Positions 11,199 through 23,100 of a stretch of 64,000 bases of DNA are shown in pieces. The stretch spans positions 262,350,001 to 262,414,000 of the forward strand of contig OY856414.1 of the NCBI GenBank assembly GCA_963693085.1, written 5' to 3'. Below the pieces are notes generated by a model. It searched no databases. It had not been told where the DNA came from and worked only from the letters and a program-made list of their open reading frames with translations. The position numbers and the translations under genes are program-made. Origin of the DNA: Alisma plantago-aquatica (lineage: Eukaryota > Streptophyta > Magnoliopsida > Alismatales > Alismataceae). The first letter of the stretch is position 1. Each line of letters starts with the position of its first letter.

Positions 11199-12035
11199 TG
11201 TAAGACCCATGACCTAGCTTAGTGCTTGATTGTGTTTGCCTTGCTTGATAAGAAGCTTAAACCTTAATCTGGTCTTATGATTCACCTTGATGAGATGTTA
11301 CATGCCTATCTTTTTAGTTTGGTCCAGTTTGGTTGATATTTGATCTAGTTATGATATGTGTGCTTGTTTTGGACCAAGTTGCAATTTACCCATGTTGAGG
11401 GTTTATCTTGCAATTTGTTACATGTAGGTTGTGCCTTTGTGATCTAGCATGAAGAGAGGGATTATGATGCTTAAGGGTACCTAGTTGTACCTTGGATGAT
11501 GAGGTGGCATCATCATGTGTATCGATCTAGGGTTTGTATGGTTTTGCATGGGTGATGGTGTCGACCATGTTGAGTTTCTTGAGTGTAGCGACCATGAGTT
11601 TTGGTGCCTTGAGAGTGCTTTGACCAAAACACCTTGCTTTGGTGGTGTCTGTAGTGACCTAGGTGTCTTAGACTAGGTTGAGGTTGCTAGGGTTCCTTGT
11701 GTTGAGATATGTGTCGACCTGTTGTTGGGTAACATAGTATAGCGATCTCTACTATGTTCAACCCTGGGTTTTTTTTACTGAAGAGTTTAGTGGACCTTAG
11801 TGGTTGCTATATTACCTTGTTTGTATCATTCTTTGATGCATGCATGTCTAGACTACTTGCATGGCCATGACTTTGTGGGACATGTGTCCTTTTTGTGCTC
11901 TCATATCTTGACACCTCATGATCTTTACCTCCCTCGTACCCTTGAGTATATATGATCTTCCTTTCACATGAAAGTATCCACTTTAGCTCTCTTCTTTCTC
12001 TCTTATTCCTTGTGTTCAACCTTGAGCTTGGTGGA
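11199..12035 (+). repeat. Tek-B 5' LTR, first part
   Basis: Matches 59185-59945 of the 3' LTR with many substitutions. It contains scattered GCGACC/GTCGAC(C) motifs (for example about 11560-11760). It is interrupted at 12036 by Ath-2 (target duplication gtgga / ttgga). No gene. Confidence 0.82.
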
Positions 12036-13630
12036 TGACGTGATATTTGAATGCACTAACAAACTCACTCGGGGTTGAGATCCCCGAGCTTTTACCAAAA
12101 CCAAGGTGCAATAATACCACCCGCAAGCGGATGAGTCTTATCGCAGTATAGTTAAGGATCGAACCCAAAGGACAACATTTTTAAGAATCTTTGTCAGATG
12201 AATCTAGCTCAAGTAAAACTAATATTTAGAACGTTTGGATGGTTTTGAGGTTGCTTAAACTAATTGCAAGAAAGTAAAAGGCTGAATTAAAGATGGGGGG
12301 AGATCAATAATATGGAATCACTAGGATGGTATTGGGTTTCACCACCACCACACATGCAAACATACTCCATTGTGAACAATCCAGGCAAGATATAACACTC
12401 CAAGTAGAGCTACTACAGAACCCCCCATACGAGCGTTAGGTTCGCGTAAGCATCACCATAGGCATCAGATGTCTCGTCACCATACGGATCACTTTACTTA
12501 CAGCTCTGAAGATACAGAAATCCATGGAGGTTGTGAACCCTACATACGGGCGTTAGGCACACAGAAGCGTCACCGAAGGCTAGATGGCTCATCCCCTCAC
12601 GGATCATACACTTACGACCTCGGTGAAATCCCATCCTATTTCTAGTTTGGGAGTCATCCGCATTAACCGGTAAGCAAGAAGGCGGGTAACGTGCTAGCAA
12701 ACATCGACGATTAACAAGAAGATACAAAATCCAACTAAGGTTGTGAACCCCCCATACAGGTGTTAGGTGCAAAGAAGCATCACCGAAGGCTAGATGGCTC
12801 GTCCCCTCATGGATCATCCACTTACGACCTCAAGTAATCCTTTCAGAAGTTCTCTTCAAGGAGTCTAACTTATTAAACGACATTCAAACCTACGTATAGA
12901 TGTTATCGCAACATAGGAAGCACAAAGATGAAAGCAAGCAATTACTCAAACTACGAACATAACGGTTAACGACAAAATGAAGAGTTATATACATTGCCAT
13001 GGAGAGTTTTAACAAAAGAACATAGTTTGCATGGGCAGCGGGGCTAGTCCCCGCACCCCAGCGAAAAGGTACTACTCGCTCATGGTGTGAGAGACAAGAA
13101 GGATGAGAAAGAAAGAGAAATCTGCCATGAGCTCAGTGTAGAAGGTAGTCACAGCCCGGTGAAGAAGATACGGCCTTCTACATCGTGTCGGAGTAGATCT
13201 GGACGTGCACTGGAGTTTCCACGAAAGACCGGGAAGTCTCCCTTGCTCTACCTTCTCTCTCTCTTCAGTCTCCTTCGTTGCACCACAGGCAGTAGGTGGA
13301 ATGGAATCTGATCGAAGTTGTGCTCTGGCAGCCTGGCGGCGTCCAGATCCGATGCCCCCAAATGAGGACCCTTGGGGTCCTATTTAAAGGCTCAGATCTG
13401 TCTCCAAATGGTTTGGATAAGTTTCTAGAAATATCTCCTCCAAACGGTCTGGAGACCATTTGGCATCAAACGGTTTGGAGATCGTTTGGTGCCAAACGGT
13501 TTGGAGACCGTTTGGTGCCAAACGGTTTGGAGATCGGTAGCTGTGTCAATCGATCTTGAGGACGGTCTCAGTCTCGATCTCGGCGCGAATGCGCGGCATT
13601 TGATCTACGATTGGTCTTCACACTTGTGGC

Positions 13631-13910
13631 AAACGGTCTTGGAACCCGAATGGATCCAAACGGTCTTGAGACCGCATGGACCCAAACGGTCTTGAGACCG
13701 CATGGACCCAAACGGTCTTGGGACCACATGGACCCAAGCGGTCTTGAGACTGTATGTACCCAAACAGTCTTGAAACTGCATGGACCCAAACGATCTTGAA
13801 ACCGCATGGACCCAAATGGTCTTGAAACCGTATGGACCCAAACGGTCTTGAAACAATATGGACACAAACGGTCTTGAAACCGCATGGACCCAAACGGTCT
13901 TGAGTCCGCT
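13631..13910 (-). repeat. Ath-2 26-bp minisatellite, block 1 (3' LTR)
   Basis: One 27-bp unit at 13631 followed by 26-bp units starting at 13658, 13684, 13710, 13736, 13762, 13788, 13814, 13840, 13866 and 13892. The unit is AAACGGTCTTGAGACCGCAT plus GGACCC. CGGTCT-TG-AGACCG is a 6-bp-arm dyad, so each unit can fold. The 5' LTR has about two units fewer (40758-40980). Confidence 0.9.
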
Positions 13911-13986
13911 ATCGGTCATGCGGTTTGCAGCTCGTGTGGTTTTCTTTGGAAACCGGTTTTGTCATTCGTTCTTTGTGTATTCCAGC

Positions 13987-14139
13987 AAATGGTCTTGGGA
14001 CCGCATGGACCCAAACAGTCTTGAGACCGCATGGATCCAAACGGTATTGGGATCGCAAGGGCTCAAACGGTCTTGGGACCGCATGGGCTCAAACGGTCTT
14101 GGGACCGCAAGGGCTCAAACGGTCTTGGGACCGTAAGGG
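13987..14139 (-). repeat. Ath-2 26-bp minisatellite, block 2 (3' LTR)
   Basis: Units start at 13987, 14013, 14039, 14065, 14091 and 14117, with the same AAACGGTCTTGGGACCGCA core but GGGCTC in place of GGACCC at the end. It is separated from block 1 by a 75-bp unique spacer that contains a single CGGTTTTG. The homologous block in the 5' LTR is 41060-41190. Confidence 0.88.
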
Positions 14140-14314
14140 AGTGGAATAGTTTAGTAACCTGCATTAAATGAACAATATTTAGTTAAAATTTTGATGATTG
14201 AATCAGCTAAGCAGTTTTGCACATTATGATTCATATTTGGGTGAAAAGATGTGAAAAAGAGTTGAATTTGTTCCAAAGAAATAATAGAATTCCATGATGA
14301 GTATGCACTCATCA

Positions 14315-15118
14315 AAACACCCCAAACTTAAACGTTGCTCATCCTCGAGTAACATAAAATTTGAAATAGTAGCCAAATGAATACTTTCAATTCGTGTGAT
14401 TGCTTCATCTTGACATCAGTTAGTATTAGGCGCACAGTAGCCAAATGTTATTGTTCCACTAGTTAGTTAGGAAGCACGATGGTTTGATCCCTATCAGTTT
14501 GACGGATACTTATCATTTTTTTTCAAAAAGTATTATGATGTTAGGAATCATAAGCTTCACAGGATGATTTCAAGCAAAAGGCATGTTTCAAAAATCGGTC
14601 CTCTTGAGGATTTACTTTGAATAAGGAGGATATAATGATTGAAGATGCATAGCAAAATAGTTAGTGACTTTTTTTATCAACGAGTGTCAAAAAATCATCA
14701 AGTATCTGTTCAAAAAATTTAATTTTGCAAATTTTTATGATAGAGAAAACTTGAGTATGAAAAGAGGGTGTATGTGGAAAGTGAGGTATGTACCACCTAC
14801 CCTCCACCCCGAATGTAGAGATTTGCTCATCCCGAGCAAACCCTAAATTCAAGATGGAGGGGAAAGATCACACCAGTAATGACCACCGAGTGTGGTTGCG
14901 TTCTGATCAGCATGCATCCTCGTATCTAAAAATATTAATGGAAAAGGGCAGTTAGATCTTAAAAATACCACCTCGCAAGGCAAATTTTATTTAAGGAAAA
15001 GTTAACTAGAAGGTAAAAACAAAATTTTGAAAAGAAAAGTAAAATAGATTTATTGATCGGGTTGCCTCCCTACAAGCGCCTTTGTTTTACGTCGATGGCT
15101 CGACCGAATTCCTCAGCT
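14315..15118 (-). other. Ath-2 polypurine tract and non-coding 3' region
   Basis: Next to the 3' LTR the minus strand reads AAGTTTGGGGTGTTT (plus 14315-14330), the polypurine tract, preceded by CTCGAGGATGAGCAACG. The remaining 780 bp up to the integrase stop has no ORF of note; just after the integrase it has the GGCGCTTGTAGGGAGGCAAC wording that recurs behind Athila integrases. The env-position ORF found in Ath-1 is absent. Confidence 0.7.
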
Positions 15119-16408
15119 TCACGGTGGGTCCTTTGGATTGGCGAGTTCCAGCATTATTTCAGTGCCTATGTTAGTTGAGGTGAAATATCTCTTCAAGCGA
15201 TGACCATTTTCCACAAATTCACCTGACTTGTCACTCCATAAAGAGAAAGCACCATGTGGAGAGATGCTCTTGACGATGTATGGTCCACACCAACGTGAGC
15301 GGAGTTTCCCTGGGAATAATTTTAATCTGGAGTTGAATACTAGAACTTGGTCTCCCACTTGTATGTCTTTTCTTTTCAGATGTCCATCATGCCAAAGTTT
15401 TGTGCGTTCTTTGTAGATTCGTGCATTCTCATAAGATGTCATCCTGAGTTCATCCAGCTCTTGGAGTTGCAGAATACTGGCCTGACCTGCTTCTTTCATA
15501 TCAAAGTTCAATTGTTTAATTGCCCACCATGCCTTGTGTTCCAGTTTGACTGGAAGGTGGCAAGCCTTTCCATATATTAATCGAAAAGGTGTAGTCCCAA
15601 GGGGAGTTTTGTAAGCAGTACGATAGGCCCATAAGGCGTCGTTGACTTTTGTTGACCAATCATTTCGATTGCGTCCAACAGTTTTTTCTAGAATAGCCTT
15701 TAGTTGACGGTTAGAGACCTCGACCTGTCCACTTGTTTGCGGATGGTAAGGTGAGGCTACCTTATGTGTTACACCGTATTTTCTCAGTAAAGCTTCAAAG
15801 CTTCTTTCGAGGAAGTGGGACCCTCCGTCAGATATCACTGTTCTAGGCACTCCAAATTGGGTAAAGATAACATCTTTGAATAATTTGATGACAGGTTTGG
15901 AATCACTAGTGACGGTTGGTATAGCTTCAACCCATTTTGATACATAGTCCACCGCTACTAGGATGTATGAAAATCCATGAGAAGATGGGAATGGACCCAT
16001 GTAGTCCACCCCCCAAACATCGAATATCTCAACTTCTTGCCATAGATTCAGTGGCATCTCGTCTCTCTTTGTTATACTACTTGTTCGTTGACATTTGTCA
16101 CATGAAAGGACAAATTTGTAAGAATCTTTGGATATGGTTGGCCAGAAGAATTTGCACTGCAAAACCTTTAGAGCAGTCTTTTTAGAGCTCATATGCCCAC
16201 CCACAGGTCCTGAGTGACATTGTTCCAAAATAGATTGTACTTCTTCTTCGGCGATACAACATCTATACAAACCATCAGCACAAAGTTTAAAAAGATATGG
16301 TTCATCCCAGTAATAATGCTTTACATCATGCATGAACTTCTTCAGTGCATTTCCGGTGCATTGGGGATGGATGACTCCAGCAGCCAGGTAGTTTACAAAA
16401 TCTGAATA
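15119..16408 (-). pseudogene. Ath-2 integrase segment of gag-pol (intact motifs)
   Basis: Integrase would join element cDNA to chromosomal DNA. The segment is open for 404 codons from an internal ATG at 16333. N-terminal zinc-binding H-H-C-C residues (C-H-S-G-P-V-G-G-H ... S-C-D-K-C-Q-R), then catalytic D (G-V-D-Y-M-G), D (V-I-S-D-G-G-S-H-F) and E (G-Q-V-E-V-S-N-R) are all present, followed by the C-terminal region with G-D-Q-V-L-V-F-N-S-R-L and W-C-G-P-Y. There is no chromodomain, as expected for Athila. It is in the same frame as the upstream RNase H but separated by a TGA at 16409-16411. This domain shows no missing key residue. Confidence 0.88.
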
Positions 16409-17023
16409 TCATGGTATAACTTCTGAGACCCTCATTAGCTGATCATCTGGTAGGGAATCATTGATCAGAATCTTCTCAGCATCCAGAGTGTGGATGCGAC
16501 TGAGGTGATCTGATACAACATTTTCCGTCCCCTTTTTATCTCTTATCTCTAAATCAAATTCTTGTAGTAAGAGGATCCATCTAATCAGCCTTGGTTTTAC
16601 ATCTTTCTTTGCCAGAAGGTAACGAATAGCAACATGGTCTGTGTAGACAATGACCTTCGAACCAATAAGGTAGGACTTGAACTTGTCGAAGGCATAGATG
16701 ACTTCTAGAAGTTCTTTCTCAGTAGTAGCATAATTCCTTTGGGATTCATCGAGGGTTTTTGATGTGTAATAGATCATGTAATGTTTCTTTTCTATATATT
16801 TCCCTAAAACAGCACCCACAGCGTAATCACTGGCATCGCACATAATTTCAAAAGGATGGTCCCAGTCGGGAGCTCTAATGATGGGGGTTGTTGTAAGGGC
16901 TTGCTTCAGCGTGTTGAAGCTTTTGACACATTCTTCATTGAAATTGAAATCAGTATCCTTTAGTAGCAGGTTCGTCATCGGCTTAGTTATCTTAGAAAAA
17001 TCCTTTATGAATCTCCTGTAAAA
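16409..17023 (-). pseudogene. Ath-2 RNase H segment of gag-pol
   Basis: RT-connection and RNase H domain that degrades the RNA strand during cDNA synthesis. Open from 16978. The catalytic pattern is present: D in [11 protein letters not shown] in [10 protein letters not shown] in [11 protein letters not shown] and D in S-D-H-L-S-R. It ends at an in-frame TGA (16409-16411); upstream it is separated from RT by an in-frame TGA at 17024-17026. Confidence 0.88.
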
Positions 17024-18022
17024 TCATGCATGACCTAGAAAAGCACAAACTTCTATTACATTTGTGGGAATAGACAATTTAGAAATCACTTCAATCTTGG
17101 CTTTATCTACTTCAATTCCTCTATTGCTGACCCTATGGCCCAGGACAAAGCCTTCTTTTACCATGAAATGGCATTTTTCCCAATTTAGCACAAGGTGTGC
17201 TTCTTCACAACGTTTGAGGACTAGGGAGAGGTGCTTTAGACATGAATCAAATGAGTCTCTGTATATAGAAAAATCATCCATGAAGACCTCCATAATAGTT
17301 TTAGTAAGACCCGCGAATATGGCAACCATGCAACGTTGAAAAGTCGCGGGTGCATTACAGAGACCAAACGGCATTCTTTTAAATGTGTATGTTCCGAATG
17401 GGCAGGTGAAAGTCGTTTTTTCTTGATCATCTGGATGTATGGGTATTTGATAGAATCCAGAGTAACCGTCAAGATAACAAAAATATTCTTGGTGAGCCAA
17501 CCTTTCTAGGACTTGATCAAGGAAGGGCATAGGAAAATGATCTTTTCAAGTTGCCTTGTTTAATTTCCTATGATCTATGCACATCCTCCGCCCTGTGACC
17601 ATTCGAGTGGGGATGAATTCATTGTTTTCATTTTGTATAACAGTTGTTCCACCTTTATTCGGGACAACATGTACTAGGCTCACCCATGGTGAATCTGATA
17701 TCGGATAGATTATTCCAGCTGTGAGAAGTTTAATGACCTCACAACGGACTACTTCCTTCATATTAGGATTCAACTTCCGTTGATGCTCAATAGTCGGCTT
17801 GTGATCTTCCATCATAGGGATCTTATGCATACACAGAGCTTGACTGACCCCGGTGAGGTCACTCATTCTATATCTGATGGCTTTCTTTCTTTCCCTTAAT
17901 TTCTTCAGGAGTTTATCTTCTTGTTCAACAGTCAGATCGAAGTTTATAATAACTGGGAAAACATTGAGATCATCTAAAAACATGTACTTCAGTCCTTCTG
18001 GTAGGGGCTTCATTTCGGGAGC
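17024..18022 (-). pseudogene. Ath-2 reverse transcriptase segment of gag-pol
   Basis: RNA-dependent DNA polymerase domain. It reads in order: G-L-K-Y-M-F-L-D-D N-terminal wording, P-W-V-S-L-V-H-V-V-P-N-K-G-G, R-M-C-I-D-H-R-K-L-N-K-A-T, then after a TGA (17546-17548) L-D-G-Y-S-G-F-Y-Q-I, P-F-G-L-C-N-A-P-A-T-F and the catalytic F-M-D-D box near 17275. A second TGA ends the segment at 17024. Both stops are in frame with no length change, so domain order is complete. Confidence 0.88.
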
Positions 18023-19234
18023 CTAAAGTTTTTCGCTTGTTTCTTCTGTGGCTTCCATGGCTTTGAGTTCTTCACTAGTAGCATCAGCGTCTTCTTTAGC
18101 ATAGTCGAGGGATTCGATGTAATCATTTGCTTGTTCGTCGATTGGTTCATCAACTGATTGGTTTGATAGAGAAATTTCTAAGGGATCGTATGATTCATAT
18201 TGTTCTTGGGTCAGAAGTGACATTTTCTCAACGCAATCAATCAAATATACTTCTTCTTGCATACTTAGTCTTCTCATACTTTCAAAAACTTTGAATTCGA
18301 GAGTCTCTTTGCCTAATCTGAGCAGTAAAGTACCAGCCTCAACATCAATTAGGGCTCGTGCAGTGGCGAGGAACAGGCGACCAAAGATGAGAGGATATCT
18401 TGTGTCCTCTTTTATATCCATAATGATGAAGTCGCATGGAACATATGTGTCCTTGCCTACCTTGATCGGGACATCTTCGAGGATTCCTAACGGGCGTTTT
18501 ATTGAATTGTCTACAAGCTGTATAGTCATACCAGTCAGAAGTAGTTCTGCAAACCCTAGTCTTTTACACAGGCTTAGTGGCATGATAGAGATGCTTGCGC
18601 CGAGGTCCTCTAAACCTTTCTTGCATGACAAGTCGCCAATGTGACATGAGATTCCAAAGGATCCTGGATCTTTTTGTTTCTTTGGCATCTTGCTCAATAT
18701 GATATCTGATGTAGTCGTAGCCAGTTTTATCGTGTCATATTCTTCAGTTATATACTTCCTGGTGAGTAGTGACTTTAGATACTTAGTCCAGGCTGGTATC
18801 TCGGCCAGAGCATCTAAGAAGGGTATATCAACATGAAGTTTCTTCATGGCCGCTTTAAACTTATTGAATCTCGTATCGAGCTTGGTTTGCCTTAGGCGGG
18901 ATGGAAAGGGTATATGCGGCTTATATATAGGAATATCAGGTTCTGGTGTTCCAGTTTCTTCATCAGCAGATTTCTCAGGACTTCCCTTATCAGTCTTATC
19001 TTCCTTTGGTTGTGACTCTGGTGTTGTTGAGTTTTGGACAATCACAGGTTCATCTTCGTCAGCAATAACCACAGGTGTCTTTACTGGAGGGTCTGAATAG
19101 TCCTTTCCTGACATGGTGGTGACTGCCTTCAACTGTTCAGGATTCTTAGGATTGTTCTCGGGTTGGCCGGCAAAGACTCCGGCTGGTGGCTTTATGCTAG
19201 CTGCAAGTTGAGCTAGTTGAGATTCAATGGCCTT
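18023..19234 (-). pseudogene. Ath-2 aspartic protease segment of gag-pol
   Basis: Retropepsin-like domain within a 369-codon open stretch (from 19132). The active-site block reads L-E-D-L-G-A-S-I-S-I-M-P-L-S near 18595-18610; D-L-G-A is a usual Athila variant of D-S/T-G-A. A Y-P-L-I-F-G-R-L-F motif follows, matching the conserved late hydrophobic-G-R/P block. The N-terminal part is acidic and P-rich. The C-terminal tail is acidic (E-D-A-D-A-T-S-E-E) before an in-frame TAG at 18023-18025. Confidence 0.85.
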
Positions 19235-20761
19235 CTACTGAGCCTGTTGGTTAGCTATCATAGTTTGCTGAGTTTGCAACATCTTTTCAATGGCTGATAG
19301 CTTGTCATCAGAAGATACAGGGCATGTTTGTTGTACTTGCTGTTGATTAATATTCTGATACTGGGAGTTTTTTTGATAGTTATTGTAGTTCCTATTCTGA
19401 AAGTTTCCCTTGAAATTTCCTTGATTCCCAAAATTCTGTTGTTGATTGTACTGGAATCCTGGTGGGCCTCTAGATTGGTTGTTTGAACCAAATTGATGCT
19501 AGTTTGCTGCTCCATAGGGGTTTTCATATTGAAAACCTAGGTGATTCCTGTTCTGATTCGGATTGTAATAACCTTGCCCAGGAATAGTGTTGACGGAATT
19601 AAGATTTTCCATCTGACAATTATCTCCGTGTCCACATACATTGCTTAGAACAACGTCATAGAGAACATTGCATGATAAAGTGGAATGATATGTGTTTTTG
19701 CATGCTTCACAGAACAAGGAAGTGGACTTGACTTGTTCCGGTTGCCGAGTGGGTGAACGTCCTCTTCCATTGGCAGATAGAGATGATTCAATATGGTCTT
19801 GCTTGGCAACCAAGACCTTCAAGGTTTCAGTAATAGACTTGTACTCAGGAATATCTTCAGCCATAGCTACCTTTAAGACTCCTCTACCTACATATCTACC
19901 CCAGTTGGCTTGATTTTCTGCTCCCAGGGTGACGACTCTCCATGCGCTGTCATAACTTTGACGCATGAAGTTTCCTCCAGATGAGGAATCTAAAAACATC
20001 TTGATATCATCATCCACACCCCTATAGAAAATTTCGATGAGTTGATTCTTAGGGATTCCGTGGTGTGGACATTTGCGTAGAAGCTCCTTGTACCTATCCC
20101 ATGCTTCAGCAAGAGTTTCTCCAAGGACTTGAGTGAAATTTGTTATCCGGCCCCTAATTTCATATGTAAGAGATGGAGGATAGAACTTTTCCAGAAACAC
20201 ATTTTGGAGTTGTTCCCAGGTGGTGATGGGTATATCACTTTGCAACGAATTGTACCAGCTTATGGCTCTGTCAGCAAGGGAATACTTGAAGAGACGGAGT
20301 CGAATGGCATCATCAGTGACTCCATTTTGCTTTGGCATAGCACATAGATCGATGAATCTCAGAAGATGTTCTTGACTGTCCTCCGCTTGTCTGCTATAGA
20401 AGGGGTTGCTTTGAAGCAATGTGATCCAGTGTGCCCTAATCTCGAAATTGGCAGCATTGATGGGAGGAGGTTGTACTGGATGATGAACATTTGCAGCTTT
20501 CGGGATTGAGAACTCTCTAAGATCCTTCTGTAATTTTGTTGCATGCGCTACTGCTTGTGCTGCAAGGATTTCCTGTTGAACCGCAGCCCTAGCTTCCTGC
20601 ATGAGCCTTTCTCTTTGCACGTTGATGGCTTGAGCCACCCTTTGGGCTACCTCTTCTTCTTGTGACATCCTTGCTTGATTCTCTCTGATATGACGATGGA
20701 AGGTTCTATCTATTTCGGGATCAAAGCTCGCTGTGAGTCTGGGGCTGTCCGAACGGTGCAT
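19235..20761 (-). pseudogene. Ath-2 gag segment of gag-pol
   Basis: Capsid/nucleocapsid protein that would form the virus-like particle. The start at 20761 (M-H-R-S-D-S-P-R-L) is 158 bp after the primer site. The core retrotransposon-gag domain spans about 20430-20050 (I-T-T-W-E-Q-L-Q-N-V-F-L-E-K-F-Y-P-P ... L-L-R-K-C-P-H-H-G). A CX2CX4HX4C knuckle (C-E-A-C ... H-S-T-L-S-C) lies at about 19665-19710. A Q/N-rich linker follows. In-frame TAG codons at 19499-19501 and 19235-19237 break it. All of gag and pol from 20761 to 15119 is one frame (1,881 codons including the stop). Confidence 0.88.
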
Positions 20762-20918
20762 ACACTATGCGTTGGGTAGCACCTGAAATTTAGAAATATT
20801 TCAAAAATGAGATCCACAAAGTAGAGTCAAATTCAAGTAGATAAGCGATTGTTTCAAAAGAAAAGCAAATTCCTAGATTAGTCTTAGAATAACTAGATTA
20901 GACGGACTGATTCTATTG

Positions 20919-20936
20919 TCCCCGGCAACGGCACCA
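20919..20936 (-). promoter_or_regulatory. Ath-2 primer-binding site (tRNA-Asp type)
   Basis: Minus strand TGGTGCCGTTGCCGGGGA, complementary to the plant tRNA-Asp 3' end with one mismatch; five bases separate it from the LTR. Confidence 0.9.
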
Positions 20937-20941
20937 GAATT

Positions 20942-22017
20942 TGACGTGATATTTGAACGCACTAACAAACTCACTCGAGGTTGAGATCCCCGAGCTTTTA
21001 CCAAAACCAAGGTGCAATAATACCACCCGCAAGCGGATGAGTCTTATCACAGTATAGTTAAGGATCGAACCCAAAGGACAACGTTTTTAAGAATCTTTGT
21101 CAGTTGAATCTAGCTCAAGTAAAACTAATATTTAGAACGTTTGGATGGTTTTGAGGTTACTTAAACTAATTGCAAGAAAGTAAAAGGCTGAATAAAGATG
21201 GGGTGAGATCAATAATATGGAATCACTGGGATGGTATCAGGTTTCACCACCACCACACATGCAAACATACTCCATTGCGAACAATCCAGGCAAGATATAA
21301 CACTCCAAGTAGAGCTGCTATAGAACCCCTCAGACGGGCGTTAGGTTCACATAAGCATTACCATAGGCATCAGATGTCTCGTCACCATCCGGATCACTTT
21401 ACTTATGGCTCTGAAGATACAGAAATCCACGGAAGTTGTGAACCCCCCATATGGGCGTTAGGTGCACAGAAGCGTCACCGAAGGCTAGATGGCTCGTCCC
21501 CTTGCGGATCATACACTTACGACCTCGGTGAAATCCCATCCTATTTCTAGTTTGGGAGTCAGTCGCGTTAACCAGTAAGCAAGCAGGCGGGTAACGTGCT
21601 AGCAAACATCGACGATTAATAAGAAGATACAAAATCCAACTAAGGCTGTGAACCCCCCATACGAGCGTTAGGCGCACAGAAGCATCACTGAAGGCTAGAT
21701 GGCTCGTCCTCTCACGGATCATACACTTACGACCTCAAGGAATCCTTTCAGAAGTTCTCGTCAAGGAGTCTAACTTGTTAAATGACATTCAAACCTACGT
21801 ATAGATGTTATCGCAACATAGGAAGCACAAAGATGAAAGAAAGCAATTACTCAAACTACGAACATAATGTTCAATGACAAAATGAAGAGTTATATACATT
21901 GCCATGGAGATTTTTAACAAAAGAACATAGTTTGCATGGGCAGCGGGGCTAGTCCCCGCACCCCAGTGAAAATGTACTACTCGCCCATGGTGCGAGAGAC
22001 AAGAAGGATGAGAAAGA
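20942..22017 (-). repeat. Ath-2 5' LTR, U5-side piece
   Basis: Homologous to 12036-13110 of the 3' LTR with only scattered substitutions. It includes the same duplicated ~190-bp block (about 21340-21740). It is interrupted at 22018 by Sir-1; the last five bases, aaaga, are repeated at 29468-29472. Confidence 0.9.
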
Positions 22018-22753
22018 TGAAAAACACTAGAGAGGGGGTGAATAGAGTTTTTAAATATTTTAACAATTATTTAACTCAAACAACCACAATTGAAAATGGA
22101 AGAAGGAGACAAGTGTTTAGAGTGGTTCCAACCTTAGCAAATACTAAGGTTGTCAGTCCACTACCCGGTTGCTTACCCAACCGGGATTTTGAAAGTATCA
22201 ATTTTATTACCTTCACAAGGATTTACACAAAATACAATACTTTCTTACACCCCTTGAACAGCCTTCACTTGAAGTAGATGCACCAACCCGAGGTAGCCTT
22301 CTTGAAGTAACTCCAAGCTCCCCCTTGAAGTAGCCTTCCTCTTTAGAAGTAACCTCCCGTTGCACCAGCCTTCTTGAAGTAGTTCAAGGTCCCCTTCTTC
22401 ACCAAGAAGATCTTCCAACCTCTCCAATCCGCAGCCTCCAACCTAGGAGTAGCAAGGAGAGTAAAAACAATAATAGTGAACAAGAAAGGAAAATGGAAAT
22501 TACAACTTATCCTTTGAGGCACAAGGCTTGATTTGCCTAGATCAAGCGTATAGATCTCCTAACCAATGTGTATGGAATTGTAATTGTTGTGGATAGGAGA
22601 TGCTAGCCTATAGGACACGAAATTTGAGCTAAGAGAAGAAGTAGCCAATTGTCAATATGCTCAATTACTCACAAACAGGTTGCTCAAGGTAAGTGAATGC
22701 TCAAAGATTGCTCAAGTGTAAAAACAAGTGAGTTTAGGTGTCCTAAGGCATGT

Positions 22754-22765
22754 CCTATTTATAGG
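22754..22765 (-). promoter_or_regulatory. Sir-1 3' LTR TATA box
   Basis: CCTATAAATAGG on the minus strand, 134 bp downstream of the nearest palindrome. The same box is in the 5' LTR near 28749-28760. Confidence 0.65.
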
Positions 22766-22898
22766 AATGTCCTACAAGTGCTTAAGGACGTTCTAGACAC
22801 ATTCTAGGGGTTTCTAAGTGCTTAACTAGCCGTTAGATATAAGTTAGTTGCTTTAACAATGGCTAGTTAATTAATTCTGCAGTTGCTATCAGAGACCA

Positions 22899-23100
22899 TC
22901 TCGGTCGAGCAATGGTCGACCGAGACACCTACTCGGTCGACGTTTTGTCGACAGACAGGCTCTCTGGATCAAGTGTATGCAACGTTTATCTCCAACTGCC
23001 AACTACCTTGTCAGTTGTGTCTAACGGCTACTTGGGTCTTTCTCGGTCGAGAAGTTTGTCGACCGAGAGTGTCTCGGTCGAGGATTTTGTCGACCGAGAT
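22899..23100 (-). repeat. Sir-1 LTR palindrome cluster (TCGGTCGA / TCGACCGA)
   Basis: Perfect dyads of 9-10 bp arms with 5-9 bp spacers: 22899-22908 with 22916-22925 (arms TCTCGGTCGA and TCGACCGAGA), 22933-22941 with 22947-22955 (one arm mutated), and two more between about 23040 and 23100. LTR palindromes are a described Sirevirus feature; the motif itself is specific to this family as far as I can tell. Confidence 0.88.

Larger units (their letters stand above)
12036..14314 (-). repeat. Ath-2 3' LTR
   Basis: Complete LTR of 2,279 bp, TG...CA in either reading, with homology to the three 5' LTR pieces. In transcription order: U3 with the 26-bp minisatellites (14139-13631) and a second dyad cluster (about 13540-13440), a weakened TATA (ctatttaaagg at 13380-13390, TATA lost to TTTAAATAG), then the long R/U5 with a shorter duplicated segment around 12460-12840 (two related blocks of about 190 bp, each with an AGATGGCTCGTCCC-like core). 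No coding ORF; the small ORFs over the arrays are repeat translations. Confidence 0.88.

Noticed and set aside
13568..13919. Overlapping ORFs on both strands over the Ath-2 arrays, looking like repeat proteins (V-S-R-P-F-G-S-M type units)
   Set aside because: 26-bp units are not a multiple of three, so all frames give repeat-like peptides; dyad symmetry makes both strands alike. The region is LTR U3.
13631..14139. CRISPR-like regular repeat array
   Set aside because: Units abut with no unique spacers, lie within an LTR, and are present in both LTRs of a plant retrotransposon.
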